Assembly: GCF_000688455.1 (NCBI RefSeq)
Contig: NZ_JIAL01000001.1
Location: 248,001-312,000, forward strand
From: Pseudacidobacterium ailaaui
GTDB lineage: Bacteria; Acidobacteriota; Terriglobia; Terriglobales; Acidobacteriaceae
Length of the DNA stretch: 64,000 bases
Direction: 5' to 3'
Positions 1 through 9,010 of the stretch are shown piece by piece (position 1 is the first letter of the stretch; every line of letters starts with the position of its first letter). The notes under the pieces were generated by a model that was not told where the DNA came from, ran no database searches, and saw only the letters and a program-made list of their open reading frames with translations. The position numbers and the translations under genes are program-made.

Positions 1-1389
1 CAGGACGTCTGCTCTCTGATCCTGAAGACTATCCGTCCTGATCCTCCCGTAACGCTCGCCGACGGTGGTGTCATTGCACCTGGCGTGGACGCAGAACTCG
101 ATGAACTCCATGGCCTGAGCCAGAGTGGACGCCAGTCCATTGCCGCCATTGAGGAGCGCGAGCGTGCTCGCACGGGCATCGCGTCCCTCAAGGTACGCTT
201 CAATTCAGTCTTTGGCTATTACATTGAAGTGACGAAGGCCAACCTTGCCAGCGTTCCGCCCGAGTACGAGCGCAAACAGACCCTGGCCAACGCGGAGCGT
301 TTCACGACCCCGGAACTGAAGGAATACGAAACAAAGGTACTGACCGCACACGAACGGTCGATTGAAATCGAAAAACGCATCTTCGGGGAGCTCCGCAAAA
401 ATGTCCTCGAACATGCCCGCCGTATCCGCAAGTCAAGTGCTGCCGTAGCAGAGGTCGATATGCTGTCGGCCTTCGCGCATCTGGCCGCCCTCCGCAATTA
501 CAAACGCCCTCAGCTTCTGTCCGGTGCCGTCCTGGAAGTCGCCGCCGGCCGTCATCCGGTCGTAGAATGCCTGATGGAAAAAAGCGGAGAGGGACGTTTT
601 ATGCCCAATGATCTCTATCTCGATGTGCAAGGACCCGCCATTCTGCTGCTGACCGGTCCTAATATGGGCGGCAAATCTACTTATCTTCGGCAGGCCGCGC
701 TTCTCATCATCATGGCCCAGATGGGGTGCTTCGTGCCCGCCGAACAGATGCGCTATGGACTCGTGGACCGTATCTACACGCGCATCGGTGCCAGCGATAA
801 TGTCGCACGGGGCCGCTCGACCTTCATGGTCGAAATGACCGAGACCGCAACCATCCTCAATACCGCAACTGACCGATCTTTGGTCCTTCTGGATGAGATG
901 GGACGCGGGACCGCCACCTTTGACGGCCTCTCTCTGGCATGGGCCACTCTTGAGTATCTGCACGCAAAGATTGGTGCACGCACGCTCTTTGCTACGCATT
1001 ACCACGAACTGACCATCCTGGCCGAACAACTGCCGCGTCTTGAAAACCTTCGCGTGGCCGTAAAGGAAACCCCGCAAGGCATTGTCTTTCTTCATACCAT
1101 CGAACGCGGCCCGGCCAATAAAAGTTATGGCATCGATGTGGCCCGCCTTGCTGGACTACCTTCTGAGGTCATCCAGCGGGCCCGCCAGATACTAAAACAG
1201 CATGAGCGATCAGAGCGCCACAATGTTGCTGCTGAAACCTCTGCACCTTTGCAGCTCACCATGTTCACTCCTCTTTCCCAGCGCGTCGTGGACCGCCTGA
1301 TGGAAACGGACATCAACACCCTGACGCCTTTGCAGGCGCTCAACCTTCTTGAAGAGCTGCAGAACGAAATCAAAGGCGCAAAAGCATGA
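1..1389 (+). CDS. mutS: DNA mismatch repair protein MutS, C-terminal part (5' truncated by window edge)
   Basis: This is the C-terminal 462 residues of the mismatch-recognition ATPase of methyl-independent or MutL-coupled mismatch repair, acting in the cytoplasm on DNA. The frame is open to base 1, so the gene starts outside the window. The GPNMGGKST Walker A motif, the [12 protein letters not shown] Walker B/D-loop region and the ATHYHEL switch histidine are all visible, preceded by the core/lever region with [11 protein letters not shown]. The extreme C-terminus carries a weak dimerisation-type tail ([13 protein letters not shown]). The stop overlaps the start of the next gene as ATGA, which indicates translational coupling with nagZ. 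I see no damage in the visible part. Confidence 0.97.
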   Translation, partial: QDVCSLILKTIRPDPPVTLADGGVIAPGVDAELDELHGLSQSGRQSIAAIEERERARTGIASLKVRFNSVFGYYIEVTKANLASVPPEYERKQTLANAERFTTPELKEYETKVLTAHERSIEIEKRIFGELRKNVLEHARRIRKSSAAVAEVDMLSAFAHLAALRNYKRPQLLSGAVLEVAAGRHPVVECLMEKSGEGRFMPNDLYLDVQGPAILLLTGPNMGGKSTYLRQAALLIIMAQMGCFVPAEQMRYGLVDRIYTRIGASDNVARGRSTFMVEMTETATILNTATDRSLVLLDEMGRGTATFDGLSLAWATLEYLHAKIGARTLFATHYHELTILAEQLPRLENLRVAVKETPQGIVFLHTIERGPANKSYGIDVARLAGLPSEVIQRARQILKQHERSERHNVAAETSAPLQLTMFTPLSQRVVDRLMETDINTLTPLQALNLLEELQNEIKGAKA

Positions 1390-2483
1390 AAACAACTCTG
1401 CGGAGCCAGGTAGGCCGCCTCTTTCTTGTCGGCCTGGAAGGCACGGAGCTTACTTCCATAGAACGTGCCTGGCTCAGGCTGGTCCGCCCCTCCGGAGTCA
1501 TCCTCTTCCGCAGAAACATTGAGGAAGCAAGACAAACCGCGGCCCTGTTGCGCGAAGCTTCCAAAGTCATCGGCAGTCCTACTCTGCGCTGTGTAGACCT
1601 TGAAGGCGGCCTGGTCGACCGCCTCCGCGACCTCATTGCGCCTATGCCTTCTGCCGCTGAAGTATTTGCCACCGGAAATCCGGTCCACTACAGAGAGCAT
1701 GGCCGTTTGATTGCCAAAGAAGCAAAACTGCTGGGCTTCAATACAGTCTTGGCCCCCGTGCTTGACCTGGCCCTCCCGGAATCCTGCGCAGTCATGCGGA
1801 CCCGCGTGGTTTCTGCTAATCCAGATGACGTCGTCCGTTACGCCTCTGGCTTTCTTGCTGGGTTGCAAGCAGAACGAATTCTGGGCTGCGGGAAACACTT
1901 TCCCGGCCTCGGCGGCGGCAAGCTAGACTCCCATCACGACACCCCTGTGATTCAGCGCTCCTGGCCAGACATGTGGAGAAACGACCTCCTGCCTTTCCGC
2001 GTTCTTGCGCAGCGCCTGCCGATAGTAATGATTTCTCATGCTGCATACCCTCGGGCATCCGGCCTGATGCAGCCAGCATCCATATCACCATTCTGGATTT
2101 CAGGTGTTTTAAGACAAAGAATGGGCTATCGAGGCCTGGTTCTTTCCGACGATATGGAGATGGGCGGCATTTTAAAGCAACTGCAGATCGAGGACGCTGT
2201 TATTTCCGCAATCGCCGCAGGGACGGACTTGATAGAAATATGCAGAAATCCGGCCCTGGTTCTGACTGCTTATGAAGCAGTCCTTTCAGAAGCAGAAAAG
2301 TCCCCCGCCTTTCGCAGGCGTATCACGCAAGCAGAAAAACGTGTTCTGGAGACCGGGGTTTTTCAGCAACCGGGTCCGCAGGGCCGCATTTCCTCGGATC
2401 GTCTCACGCGGCTTCGAGAACAAATAAAAGCTTTTTCCCGGATAAATTCTTCTACTTTTTCATGTTCCGTTGATAGAACTTGA
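1386..2483 (+). CDS. nagZ: Beta-N-acetylhexosaminidase, glycoside hydrolase family 3 (NagZ-like)
   Basis: Encodes a 365-residue GH3 enzyme. The family removes beta-linked N-acetylglucosamine from muropeptides or other amino sugars during peptidoglycan recycling. KHFPG (about residues 170-174), a DSHH loop (about 181-184) that supplies the acid/base histidine in NagZ, and SDDMEMGG (about 254-261) with the presumed nucleophile Asp255 are visible. There is no signal peptide, which fits a cytoplasmic recycling enzyme. It begins inside the mutS stop (ATGA overlap). The long C-terminal tail after residue 320 is polar and not obviously part of the barrel. A broader GH3 specificity cannot be excluded. 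Confidence 0.88.
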   Translation: MKTTLRSQVGRLFLVGLEGTELTSIERAWLRLVRPSGVILFRRNIEEARQTAALLREASKVIGSPTLRCVDLEGGLVDRLRDLIAPMPSAAEVFATGNPVHYREHGRLIAKEAKLLGFNTVLAPVLDLALPESCAVMRTRVVSANPDDVVRYASGFLAGLQAERILGCGKHFPGLGGGKLDSHHDTPVIQRSWPDMWRNDLLPFRVLAQRLPIVMISHAAYPRASGLMQPASISPFWISGVLRQRMGYRGLVLSDDMEMGGILKQLQIEDAVISAIAAGTDLIEICRNPALVLTAYEAVLSEAEKSPAFRRRITQAEKRVLETGVFQQPGPQGRISSDRLTRLREQIKAFSRINSSTFSCSVDRT

Positions 2484-2600
2484 AATCAAAAGGGTAGGAT
2501 ATAAGGAGTCAGGAAGTTATGAAAAACTTACGCCCCTGATTGTCCTGTCCCCAGCATATTTTAGGGTGTTGACTTTTGTTACTTTAGAAGTTACATGAAT

Positions 2601-2771
2601 ATCGGCAGTTTTTACCTGCCGATGCGTGTTAAGATTAAGACTCTAACTGATCGAGCAACAAAGGTTGTCGACTTGGGTTTCAAGTATCTGACTGCTTCAC
2701 ATCTGGGGCCCAAGTAGAAAAGTAAATAAAAATAACACCCCCCTCATTTTTGGTAAGCCACGATTTCGTGG
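2601..2771 (+). promoter_or_regulatory. Structured leader of the glycosyltransferase gene
   Basis: The 325-base gap between nagZ and the next gene has no plausible gene. It holds two perfect small hairpins: 2601-2623 (8-bp arms ATCGGCAG and CTGCCGAT) and 2758-2771 (CCACGA-TT-TCGTGG). The second lies about 40 bases before the start codon and is followed by an A-rich AAAGCTAAAACGC stretch. A TTGACT at about 2572 could be a -35 box, but the -10 is poor. Whether this is a riboswitch or other RNA element is not decidable by eye. Confidence 0.35.
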
Positions 2772-2808
2772 AAAGCTAAAACGCTCTCTTCAGGGTGACG
2801 CGACTGCA

Positions 2809-4320
2809 ATGGCCACATCAGAATACATTCGGAAAAATACCGGAGCTGGAAAGCAGATTGTAGAGGCATTGCCCAGTCTGGTGGTTCCCGATAACCGGAT
2901 CTCTGGTCCGGCTTTCGCCCCCAAGCTCCTTTTAATGCTGAGCGATGTACTGGTCATCTCCCTGACGTTTGCCTTTGTACTGGTGCTCAAGGTCAGGTTT
3001 TTGCCGGGCTATGGTGAATTTCACTCTCTAAGCCTGTTAAAAGCACCGGTATACTATGCATTTTTTGGGTGGTTCCTGCTTTCTTTGCTTTTTGTTTGCC
3101 GCCGTTATGGACTATACAATCTGACTCGTCCTTTCAGTGGCACACATGAGTTAAGACTGGTCGTCCAGGCCACTTTGACTGCCGGGCTCCTGCTCTGTGG
3201 CGGTCTGTACCTGGCCCATTGGAACATTGCATCGCGGACTGTAGTGGTTTTACTGATTTGCACCAGCGCCTTTTCACTCAGCGTATGGAGATCAGGCCTG
3301 CGGATTGCCCGCTATCGCAATTTTGAAAAAGGTGTTGGCACCAGGAATGTGGTCGTGCTGGGGAACAATTACCTCAGCCACGCACTCGGTCAGCACATCG
3401 CCAGCAATTACAGGCTTGGGTACAGGTTCCTTGGACATATTGCCCCGGGTCGCCTACATACCGACGAGCACACGGTCGTCACAGATGTGCTGGGCACCCT
3501 GGACCGGCTGCATCAGCTCACCCGCCTGCATTTTATTGATGAGGTTGTCATCGCCCAGGCACTCCCTAGTGAAGAGGTCATTGGCCTGCTTGAACAGGCC
3601 CGCGAGTTGGGAATCGACGTACGCACCATATCGGGCCTCTACAGCGATCTGGCGACAAATTCCTCCATCGAGTATCTGGGGGTTTATCCTGTTACCTCGC
3701 TGCATCGCACACGCTCAAAATTCTTTTCCACAGTCATTAAGCGTATCTTCGATATCCTCTTTTCCACCCTTGCGCTGGTCATTGCTGCCCCTCTGATGGT
3801 GATCGTGGCGCTGGCCGTGCGCCTGGATAGCCCAGGACCAATCTTTTACATCTCAGAGCGCGTTGGAAAACGTGGTCGCGTCTTCCCTTGCTTTAAATTC
3901 CGCACCATGGTGAAAGACGCGGAGAAAAAGAAAAAAGAGCTTGTCGCGCTCAACGAACGTGACGGCATTCTCTTTAAGATCTCCAATGACCCACGCATCA
4001 CCCGCGTCGGGCGTTTTCTGCGCAAATACAGCCTGGATGAGTTGCCCCAGTTCTTTAATGTTTTACGTGGAGAAATGAGCATTGTGGGGCCGCGTCCACC
4101 CATCGCAAGTGAAGTGGCGCAATATGAGCTGGAACACTTCCGTCGCCTCGAAGTTACCCCAGGGCTTACGGGTCTCTGGCAGGTCCAGGCCCGTCAGGAT
4201 TCCTCCTTCGCGAAATATATCGAACTGGACACCGCCTATGTGGAAAACTGGAGCTTCTGGCTGGATTTGAAGATCCTGATGCGCACGGCCTTGGTCGTCA
4301 TCCGGGGGACCGGAACATAA
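2809..4320 (+). CDS. Exopolysaccharide biosynthesis polyprenyl glycosylphosphotransferase (WcaJ/WbaP-like)
   Basis: A 503-residue inner-membrane enzyme that loads the first sugar phosphate onto undecaprenyl phosphate to start exopolysaccharide or O-antigen repeat assembly. The N-terminal half has about four hydrophobic segments (roughly residues 40-165), followed by a soluble nucleotide-binding-like region (about 170-300). The C-terminal bacterial sugar transferase domain (from about 305) begins with one more membrane segment. It carries FKFRTM, DELPQFFNVLRGEMS and VGPRPP, all family hallmarks. ATG at 2809 gives MATSEYIRK. The gene stands alone, with no polysaccharide cluster around it. Sugar specificity (glucose or galactose) cannot be read from sequence. 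Confidence 0.92.
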   Translation: MATSEYIRKNTGAGKQIVEALPSLVVPDNRISGPAFAPKLLLMLSDVLVISLTFAFVLVLKVRFLPGYGEFHSLSLLKAPVYYAFFGWFLLSLLFVCRRYGLYNLTRPFSGTHELRLVVQATLTAGLLLCGGLYLAHWNIASRTVVVLLICTSAFSLSVWRSGLRIARYRNFEKGVGTRNVVVLGNNYLSHALGQHIASNYRLGYRFLGHIAPGRLHTDEHTVVTDVLGTLDRLHQLTRLHFIDEVVIAQALPSEEVIGLLEQARELGIDVRTISGLYSDLATNSSIEYLGVYPVTSLHRTRSKFFSTVIKRIFDILFSTLALVIAAPLMVIVALAVRLDSPGPIFYISERVGKRGRVFPCFKFRTMVKDAEKKKKELVALNERDGILFKISNDPRITRVGRFLRKYSLDELPQFFNVLRGEMSIVGPRPPIASEVAQYELEHFRRLEVTPGLTGLWQVQARQDSSFAKYIELDTAYVENWSFWLDLKILMRTALVVIRGTGT

Positions 4321-4325
4321 CTCCT

Positions 4326-4366
4326 GGACCGGAGTGCTTTCGCCACTGCCTGAAGGGCCCCGGTCC
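4326..4366. terminator. Possible bidirectional terminator between convergent genes
   Basis: Seven-base arms GGACCGG (4326-4332) and CCGGTCC (4360-4366) lie between the ends of two convergent genes. The loop is long (27 bases) and there is no clear T-run, so this is weak. Confidence 0.3.
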
Positions 4367-4375
4367 GGTCACAAT

Positions 4376-5629
4376 TCAAACTCCAACCGTCGACAGCAAG
4401 CCATCTTTCAGAAACATCTGCTTGATTCCCCTCAATGCTTGCCGCGTGCGCTCTTCATTTTCGATCAAAGAAAACCGCACATGTCCGTCGCCGAACTCTC
4501 CAAACCCAATTCCCGGACTCACAGCAACCTTGGCGTCTTTCAGCAATTTCGTTGAAAATTCCAGTGAACCAAGAGCACGGTATGGCTCCGGTATGGGTGC
4601 CCACACAAACATGGTCGCCTTGGGCAAAGGCACCTGCCACCCCAGACGGTTGAGGCCCTGCACCAAGACGTCGCGTCGTCTGCGGTAATTCTCGCAGATC
4701 TCCTGCACACATTCCTGCGGCCCTTCCAGCGCCAGAATTGAGGCCACTTGGATCGGTGCAAAGGTTCCATAATCAAAGTAGCTTTTGATGCGGGCCAGCG
4801 CACCGACCAACGCCTTGTTTCCTACCATAAAGCCCACGCGCCATCCCGGCATGTTATAGCTCTTGGACAGAGTAAAAAACTCGACCGCGATGTCCTTTGC
4901 CCCGGGGACCTGAAGGATAGACGGGGCCTTATATCCATCAAAGCAAATGTCGGCATACGCCAGGTCGTGCACAAGGTAGATGTTTTGCTCCTTGCAAAGA
5001 GCCACCACACGCTCAAAGAAGTGCATATCGGCGCACTGTGTCGTGGGATTTGCTGGAAAGTTCAGAATCAACATCTTCGGACGCGGATACATCAGTGGAA
5101 TGTTCCGCTCAAGCTGGGCCAGGAACTCTTCCGTATCATGAATCGCGACGCTGTGAATGTTCGCACCAGCAATCACTGGCCCATAAATATGAATGGGGTA
5201 GCTTGGATTCGGCACCACGACCACATCTCCCTGATCGAGCGTGGCCAGGCAAAGGTGCGCAATCCCTTCCTTGGAGCCAATCGTGACAATGGCCTCCGTC
5301 TCTGGGTCCAGCGCCACTCCATACCGGTCCTGATACCAATGGCAGATTGCCTTGCGAAGCCGCGGAATGCCCCGCGATAAGGAATAGCGGTGGGTTTCCG
5401 GCTTGCGCGCCGCTTCTATCATTTTGTCCACAATGTGCTGCGGCGTTGCCCCGTCAGGATTGCCCATTCCAAAGTCAATAATGTCTTCGCCGCGCTTGCG
5501 GGCAACATTTTTTAGCTCCGACGTGATATTGAAAACATAGGCCGGCAGCCGTTTAATTCTTGGAAACTCGTCCACGCTTCGTTCCTTCCCTGAGTCAACT
5601 GACTTCACTATAGAGGAATGGACCATCAT
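4376..5629 (-). CDS. alaC: Glutamate-pyruvate aminotransferase AlaC (class I/II PLP aminotransferase)
   Basis: A 417-residue fold-type I PLP enzyme. AlaC transfers the amino group of glutamate to pyruvate to make alanine. [11 protein letters not shown] near residue 53, the VTIGSKEG segment, [10 protein letters not shown], the HDLAYAD pocket and the [10 protein letters not shown] motif with the PLP lysine (about K256) follow the AlaC pattern closely. The related LL-diaminopimelate aminotransferases share the fold but not this run of motifs. The reading starts at MMVHSS; either of the two Met codons may be used. It is convergent with the glycosyltransferase gene and divergent from corA. Confidence 0.93.
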   Translation of the reverse strand: MMVHSSIVKSVDSGKERSVDEFPRIKRLPAYVFNITSELKNVARKRGEDIIDFGMGNPDGATPQHIVDKMIEAARKPETHRYSLSRGIPRLRKAICHWYQDRYGVALDPETEAIVTIGSKEGIAHLCLATLDQGDVVVVPNPSYPIHIYGPVIAGANIHSVAIHDTEEFLAQLERNIPLMYPRPKMLILNFPANPTTQCADMHFFERVVALCKEQNIYLVHDLAYADICFDGYKAPSILQVPGAKDIAVEFFTLSKSYNMPGWRVGFMVGNKALVGALARIKSYFDYGTFAPIQVASILALEGPQECVQEICENYRRRRDVLVQGLNRLGWQVPLPKATMFVWAPIPEPYRALGSLEFSTKLLKDAKVAVSPGIGFGEFGDGHVRFSLIENEERTRQALRGIKQMFLKDGLLSTVGV

Positions 5630-5702
5630 TTTTCACTTGTTCGCGCACGTTGCCTGAGATTTACGAAAAATCGCTCCAGAATCGGAAGATACAGCCTTTA
5701 CA

Positions 5703-6581
5703 ATGCTTCCAGCGCGTATGGAATGGCACACTGTCCTGGATGCACACAGTCCTGAGCTTGACGAGCTGGCCCTGCGATACCACCTGCATCCTCTCCACGT
5801 TGAGGACTGCCGCCAGCACCTGGAGAGCCCGAAAATCGAAGAGGGTGAAAACTATCTCTTTACTGTCATCCAGTGCGTTGAGTCACAGAGCACCGGCATT
5901 CAGACACATGATATCTGCCTGTTTCTGGGCCGCGACTTCCTGATTTCCATCCTTGAACCCGATGACAAAGATACCCAGCAGCGCCTGGAACGGCTGCGAA
6001 CGGCCAACAACATCTCCCGTGCAGACCAGATCTACTACCGCATCATGGACTCCACGGCTGACGCATACTTCCCTGTCCTCGACAAATACACCGAAGCCAT
6101 CGATGCGCTTGAAGATGAGGCCCTGGAGGCCGCTACCCCGCATACCCTATCGCGTATCTTCGCCATCAAGCGGATTTTGATTGATCTCCGCCGCATCTTT
6201 GTCCATACCCGAGATGTCTGCTCTCATCTGCAGCGTGTAGATTCGCCCTATATCCGCCGCGATATGTGGCCTTTCCTGCGCGACATTTACGACCATATTG
6301 CGCGCAATTTAGATCAGGTGGAGGTCATGCGCGACCTGCTCAGCGGCTGCCTTGATGTCTACCTCTCCAGCGTGGCCAATCGCACCAATCAGGTCATGAA
6401 GGTACTCACTATCCTCAGCACCATCGCCCTGCCTGCACTTGTCATTTCAGGAATTTACGGAATGAATGTGAAAGGATTACCTGCTTCAGAAGCCCAGCAT
6501 GGTCTCTGGATCGTACTCGGACTGATGCTGGCCTGCACTATCGCCCTGCTCTGGTTCCTGCGTAAACGCAAATGGCTTTGA
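5703..6581 (+). CDS. corA: CorA-family divalent metal (Mg2+/Co2+) transporter
   Basis: A 292-residue CorA-like channel of the inner membrane. The long soluble N-terminal domain (about residues 1-230) forms the funnel. Two C-terminal membrane helices follow (about 233-255 and 265-287). The signature YGMN, required for ion selectivity, sits at the end of the first helix, followed by KGLP. The start at 5703 gives MLPARMEWHTVLDAHSP; a second Met five residues in could also be used. The gene is divergent from alaC. The metal preference cannot be inferred. Confidence 0.92.
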   Translation: MLPARMEWHTVLDAHSPELDELALRYHLHPLHVEDCRQHLESPKIEEGENYLFTVIQCVESQSTGIQTHDICLFLGRDFLISILEPDDKDTQQRLERLRTANNISRADQIYYRIMDSTADAYFPVLDKYTEAIDALEDEALEAATPHTLSRIFAIKRILIDLRRIFVHTRDVCSHLQRVDSPYIRRDMWPFLRDIYDHIARNLDQVEVMRDLLSGCLDVYLSSVANRTNQVMKVLTILSTIALPALVISGIYGMNVKGLPASEAQHGLWIVLGLMLACTIALLWFLRKRKWL

Positions 6582-6629
6582 GAAGGGGACCCGTCCGCAG
6601 GCTAAGCGATTGAAATTTTGGGATTTATC

Positions 6630-6704
6630 TGGTGGGCGCAGCAGGATTCGAACCTACGACTTCCACCGTGTGAAGGTGGCACTCTACCGCTGAGTTATGC
6701 GCCC
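6630..6704 (-). tRNA. tRNA-Val (anticodon CAC)
   Basis: Read on the minus strand, the gene has a 7-bp acceptor stem GGGCGCA/TGCGCCC, a D arm with AGCGGTAGAG, the anticodon arm CCACC-TTCACAC-GGTGG with anticodon CAC, and a T arm with GGTTCGAATCC. The terminal CCA is encoded (6630-6632). Structure looks intact. Confidence 0.96.
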
Positions 6705-6811
6705 GAATCGACATTTCTTAGCTTACCATCTACCACGGACCTTGCCAAACTTCTCCCGATTCTGAGTCAAATTTCTCCTTTCCCTGTTTAGAATCGTGTC
6801 AGGCAGGTTTC

Positions 6812-7603
6812 ATGGCGCATCAGGACCCATCCGGCCCTCCGGAAATTAACCCTCCCCTGCCTCCGGAGATCGGGGGAAGCAGTGGAAACCCGATTCCGCA
6901 TTCCGGTTCTCCGCAACCTCCCGGAGAAACTGGTGTTCCTATGAGTAGTATGGCAACCCTAGCCCTTGACCGACCGATCTTTCAGGAGGTCCGGAACGAT
7001 GCCATCCGGCTCGAACGGGCCGCAGACTGGAGCACCCTCAGCGATGCGGAAATCATGTTGCGGGTCAGCCAGGGGGATGAGGCAGGCTTTAACTATCTGA
7101 TTGAAAAATATCGGAAGCCCATCATCCATTTCATGTTTCGCATGGTCCATAACCAGGCGGTTGCTGAAGAGCTGGCCCAGGAGGTCTTCCTGCGCGTCTA
7201 CCGCTCGCGCGAGACTTATCGCGCGGAAGCCCGGTTCAGCACCTGGCTCTACCGCATCGCGACCAATCTCGGCGTTAACTATGCGCGAGATACAAAACAT
7301 GAGAGGGCAGCGCAGAATGTCTACCTTGACCAGCCCGATCCGGAGACAGGTACGACACCCGATCTGGCTGACAGCACACCCTCGGTTGAGCAGGACTTGG
7401 TTCGCGAGGAACGGATGCGCGCCATCCGCCAGCATGTAATGTCTCTGCCCGAACGGCAACGCATGGCCGTGCTCATGCACAAATATCAGGGCATGGACTA
7501 CAAACAGATTGGGGAGGTCCTGAAACTCAGCGAATCTGCAACAAAATCACTACTCTTTCGCGCCTATCAGACCTTGCGCGAAAGACTTAAAGAGTTTGTT
7601 TAA
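6812..7603 (+). CDS. ECF-type RNA polymerase sigma factor
   Basis: A 263-residue sigma-70 family factor. It has region 2 (about residues 80-150, including EELAQEVFLRVYR and FSTWLYRIATN) and region 4 (about 205-258, with LPERQRMAVLMHKYQGMDYKQIG). There is no region 3, so it is ECF class. The first 60 residues are proline/glycine rich and unlike the family. A second ATG at about 6940 (MSSMATLALD) would remove most of that stretch. The next gene, 12 bases downstream, is its likely anti-sigma factor, which suggests control by membrane-anchored sequestration. Confidence 0.93.
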   Translation: MAHQDPSGPPEINPPLPPEIGGSSGNPIPHSGSPQPPGETGVPMSSMATLALDRPIFQEVRNDAIRLERAADWSTLSDAEIMLRVSQGDEAGFNYLIEKYRKPIIHFMFRMVHNQAVAEELAQEVFLRVYRSRETYRAEARFSTWLYRIATNLGVNYARDTKHERAAQNVYLDQPDPETGTTPDLADSTPSVEQDLVREERMRAIRQHVMSLPERQRMAVLMHKYQGMDYKQIGEVLKLSESATKSLLFRAYQTLRERLKEFV

Positions 7604-7615
7604 GTTATTGGGGAA

Positions 7616-8125
7616 ATGTTTATGATCTGCCGTAAAGTAAAAGCGAATCTTGCTGACCTCCTTCTGGATCCCGGAACGGTTTCGGCTGAGGTGCGCAACC
7701 ATATCGACCAATGCGCCGGATGCCGCGCCGAGCTGGACTCTCTGCGGGCAACCATGCAGCTGATGGACACCTGGCAGGCACCGGAACCTTCACCCTATTT
7801 TGATTCCCGGATGATGGCCCGGCTGCGCGAGGAGCAGCGCGCCGAACCGGCTGGCTTCTGGGAGCGCATTCAAGCCCGCCTCCTTTATGGCAGCAATATG
7901 CACTTGCGGCCCATGGCGGCAGGAGCATTGGCGCTTCTGCTGATTATTGGCGGTGGTACCTATGCTGGATGGATGTCCTCATCAACAAGCTCCCGGCCGG
8001 TCCGGGCTTCGGCCGTCGTCGAAGACCTGAAATCGCTGGATGAAAATGCCCAGATCTTGCAGCAATTGAACGCGCTGGATGAAAACGGGCAGGACAATAA
8101 CAGCGCTTCACCTGATAACCTGTAG
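7616..8125 (+). CDS. Zinc-finger anti-sigma factor
   Basis: A 169-residue membrane-anchored anti-sigma candidate. The N-terminal cytoplasmic domain has the ZAS/zf-HC2 signature HxxxCxxC (HIDQCAGC, about residues 30-37). A single membrane segment follows (about residues 101-120, AAGALALLLIIGGG), then a short Gln/Asn-rich periplasmic tail. The gene lies 12 bases after the ECF sigma gene and is surely cotranscribed. By family knowledge, it would hold the sigma factor until an envelope signal releases it. Confidence 0.88.
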   Translation: MFMICRKVKANLADLLLDPGTVSAEVRNHIDQCAGCRAELDSLRATMQLMDTWQAPEPSPYFDSRMMARLREEQRAEPAGFWERIQARLLYGSNMHLRPMAAGALALLLIIGGGTYAGWMSSSTSSRPVRASAVVEDLKSLDENAQILQQLNALDENGQDNNSASPDNL

Positions 8126-8214
8126 GGCGGAAGAGAAATTCATGCAGGGCTTTGCCTCATTTTGCTTTACACTTCGTCCCAGCGGACGAAAAGAGGTCCC
8201 TGAAAGTTACATCC

Positions 8215-8907
8215 ATGAAAGTCATCAGAGAGAAAAATCCGGCCGGACGGAGTAGGAATTCTTACCGTACCGGATTTGTCTCTGCCAGCCTGCTGGCCTT
8301 TGGCTTGGTTCTCTCGTTGTCGGCCCCAGCCCAGCGTGTTGGTGCACGGCCCCATTTTTCGCCTCCTCCGCGGATGCAGCAGCCGCGTTCGCAGCCACGG
8401 CCATCTGCTCCACAGCAAAACGAACCTCGTCTTGCCAACCCGGCAACAAATCAGGCACGGCCTGGCCATCTGCCAGAGTGGCTGAACCGGCACCAGAACC
8501 TGACCCCTCAGCAACAGGAAGATGCCTTGCGCCGCGAGCCGGGCTTTAAAAACCTGCCCCAGGACCAACAGCAGCGCCTGCTCAACCGGCTCCATACCCT
8601 GGACAGCAAACCGCCTCAGGTCCGCCAGCGTCTGGCCATGCGCAATGAGATGTATGAAAGGCTGAGCCCGGAGCAAAAGGCCAATGTGCGGGGGGCACTC
8701 CAGGCATTTCAGCAAATGCCGGCAGACCGTCAGACGGCCATGCGCCGCGCTTTTCAGGACCTGCGCGCTGTCCCCCCGGAACAACGCCAGTCCGTCCTCG
8801 ATTCTTCCCGCTTCCAGCAGCAATTCTCTCCGCGGGAACGGACCATCCTGGGCAATATGCTCAGAATCGAGCCGTATGAGCCGCGCGCAGCAGCACCGCA
8901 GCCGTAG
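8215..8907 (+). CDS. Exported DUF3106-containing protein
   Basis: About 230 residues, function unknown. A signal peptide is visible after the start at 8215 (MKVIREKN..., hydrophobic LLAFGLVLSLSAPAQ). A Pro/Gln/Arg-rich linker follows (about residues 45-100). The rest has repeated short helices of the type LSPEQKAN, MPADRQTAMRRAFQ and PPEQRQSVL that match DUF3106. An upstream in-frame start at 8152 would spoil the signal peptide. It follows the sigma/anti-sigma pair in the same direction, so it is a candidate member of that regulon and perhaps a periplasmic sensor. Confidence 0.8.
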   Translation: MKVIREKNPAGRSRNSYRTGFVSASLLAFGLVLSLSAPAQRVGARPHFSPPPRMQQPRSQPRPSAPQQNEPRLANPATNQARPGHLPEWLNRHQNLTPQQQEDALRREPGFKNLPQDQQQRLLNRLHTLDSKPPQVRQRLAMRNEMYERLSPEQKANVRGALQAFQQMPADRQTAMRRAFQDLRAVPPEQRQSVLDSSRFQQQFSPRERTILGNMLRIEPYEPRAAAPQP

Positions 8908-9010
8908 ACAATACCGACCGCCAGCCTTGCCCTATCCATCGAGTGGGAGACGGGCCTGACTGATCCTTTGCCGAAATGACCGTCACTGCTTAGAGATCGT
9001 TCCTGCCGAC

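Noticed and set aside
433-1898. Minus-strand frames of 220 and 257 codons opposite mutS and nagZ
   Set aside because: They are antisense shadows of clearly functional genes and have no family-like sequence.
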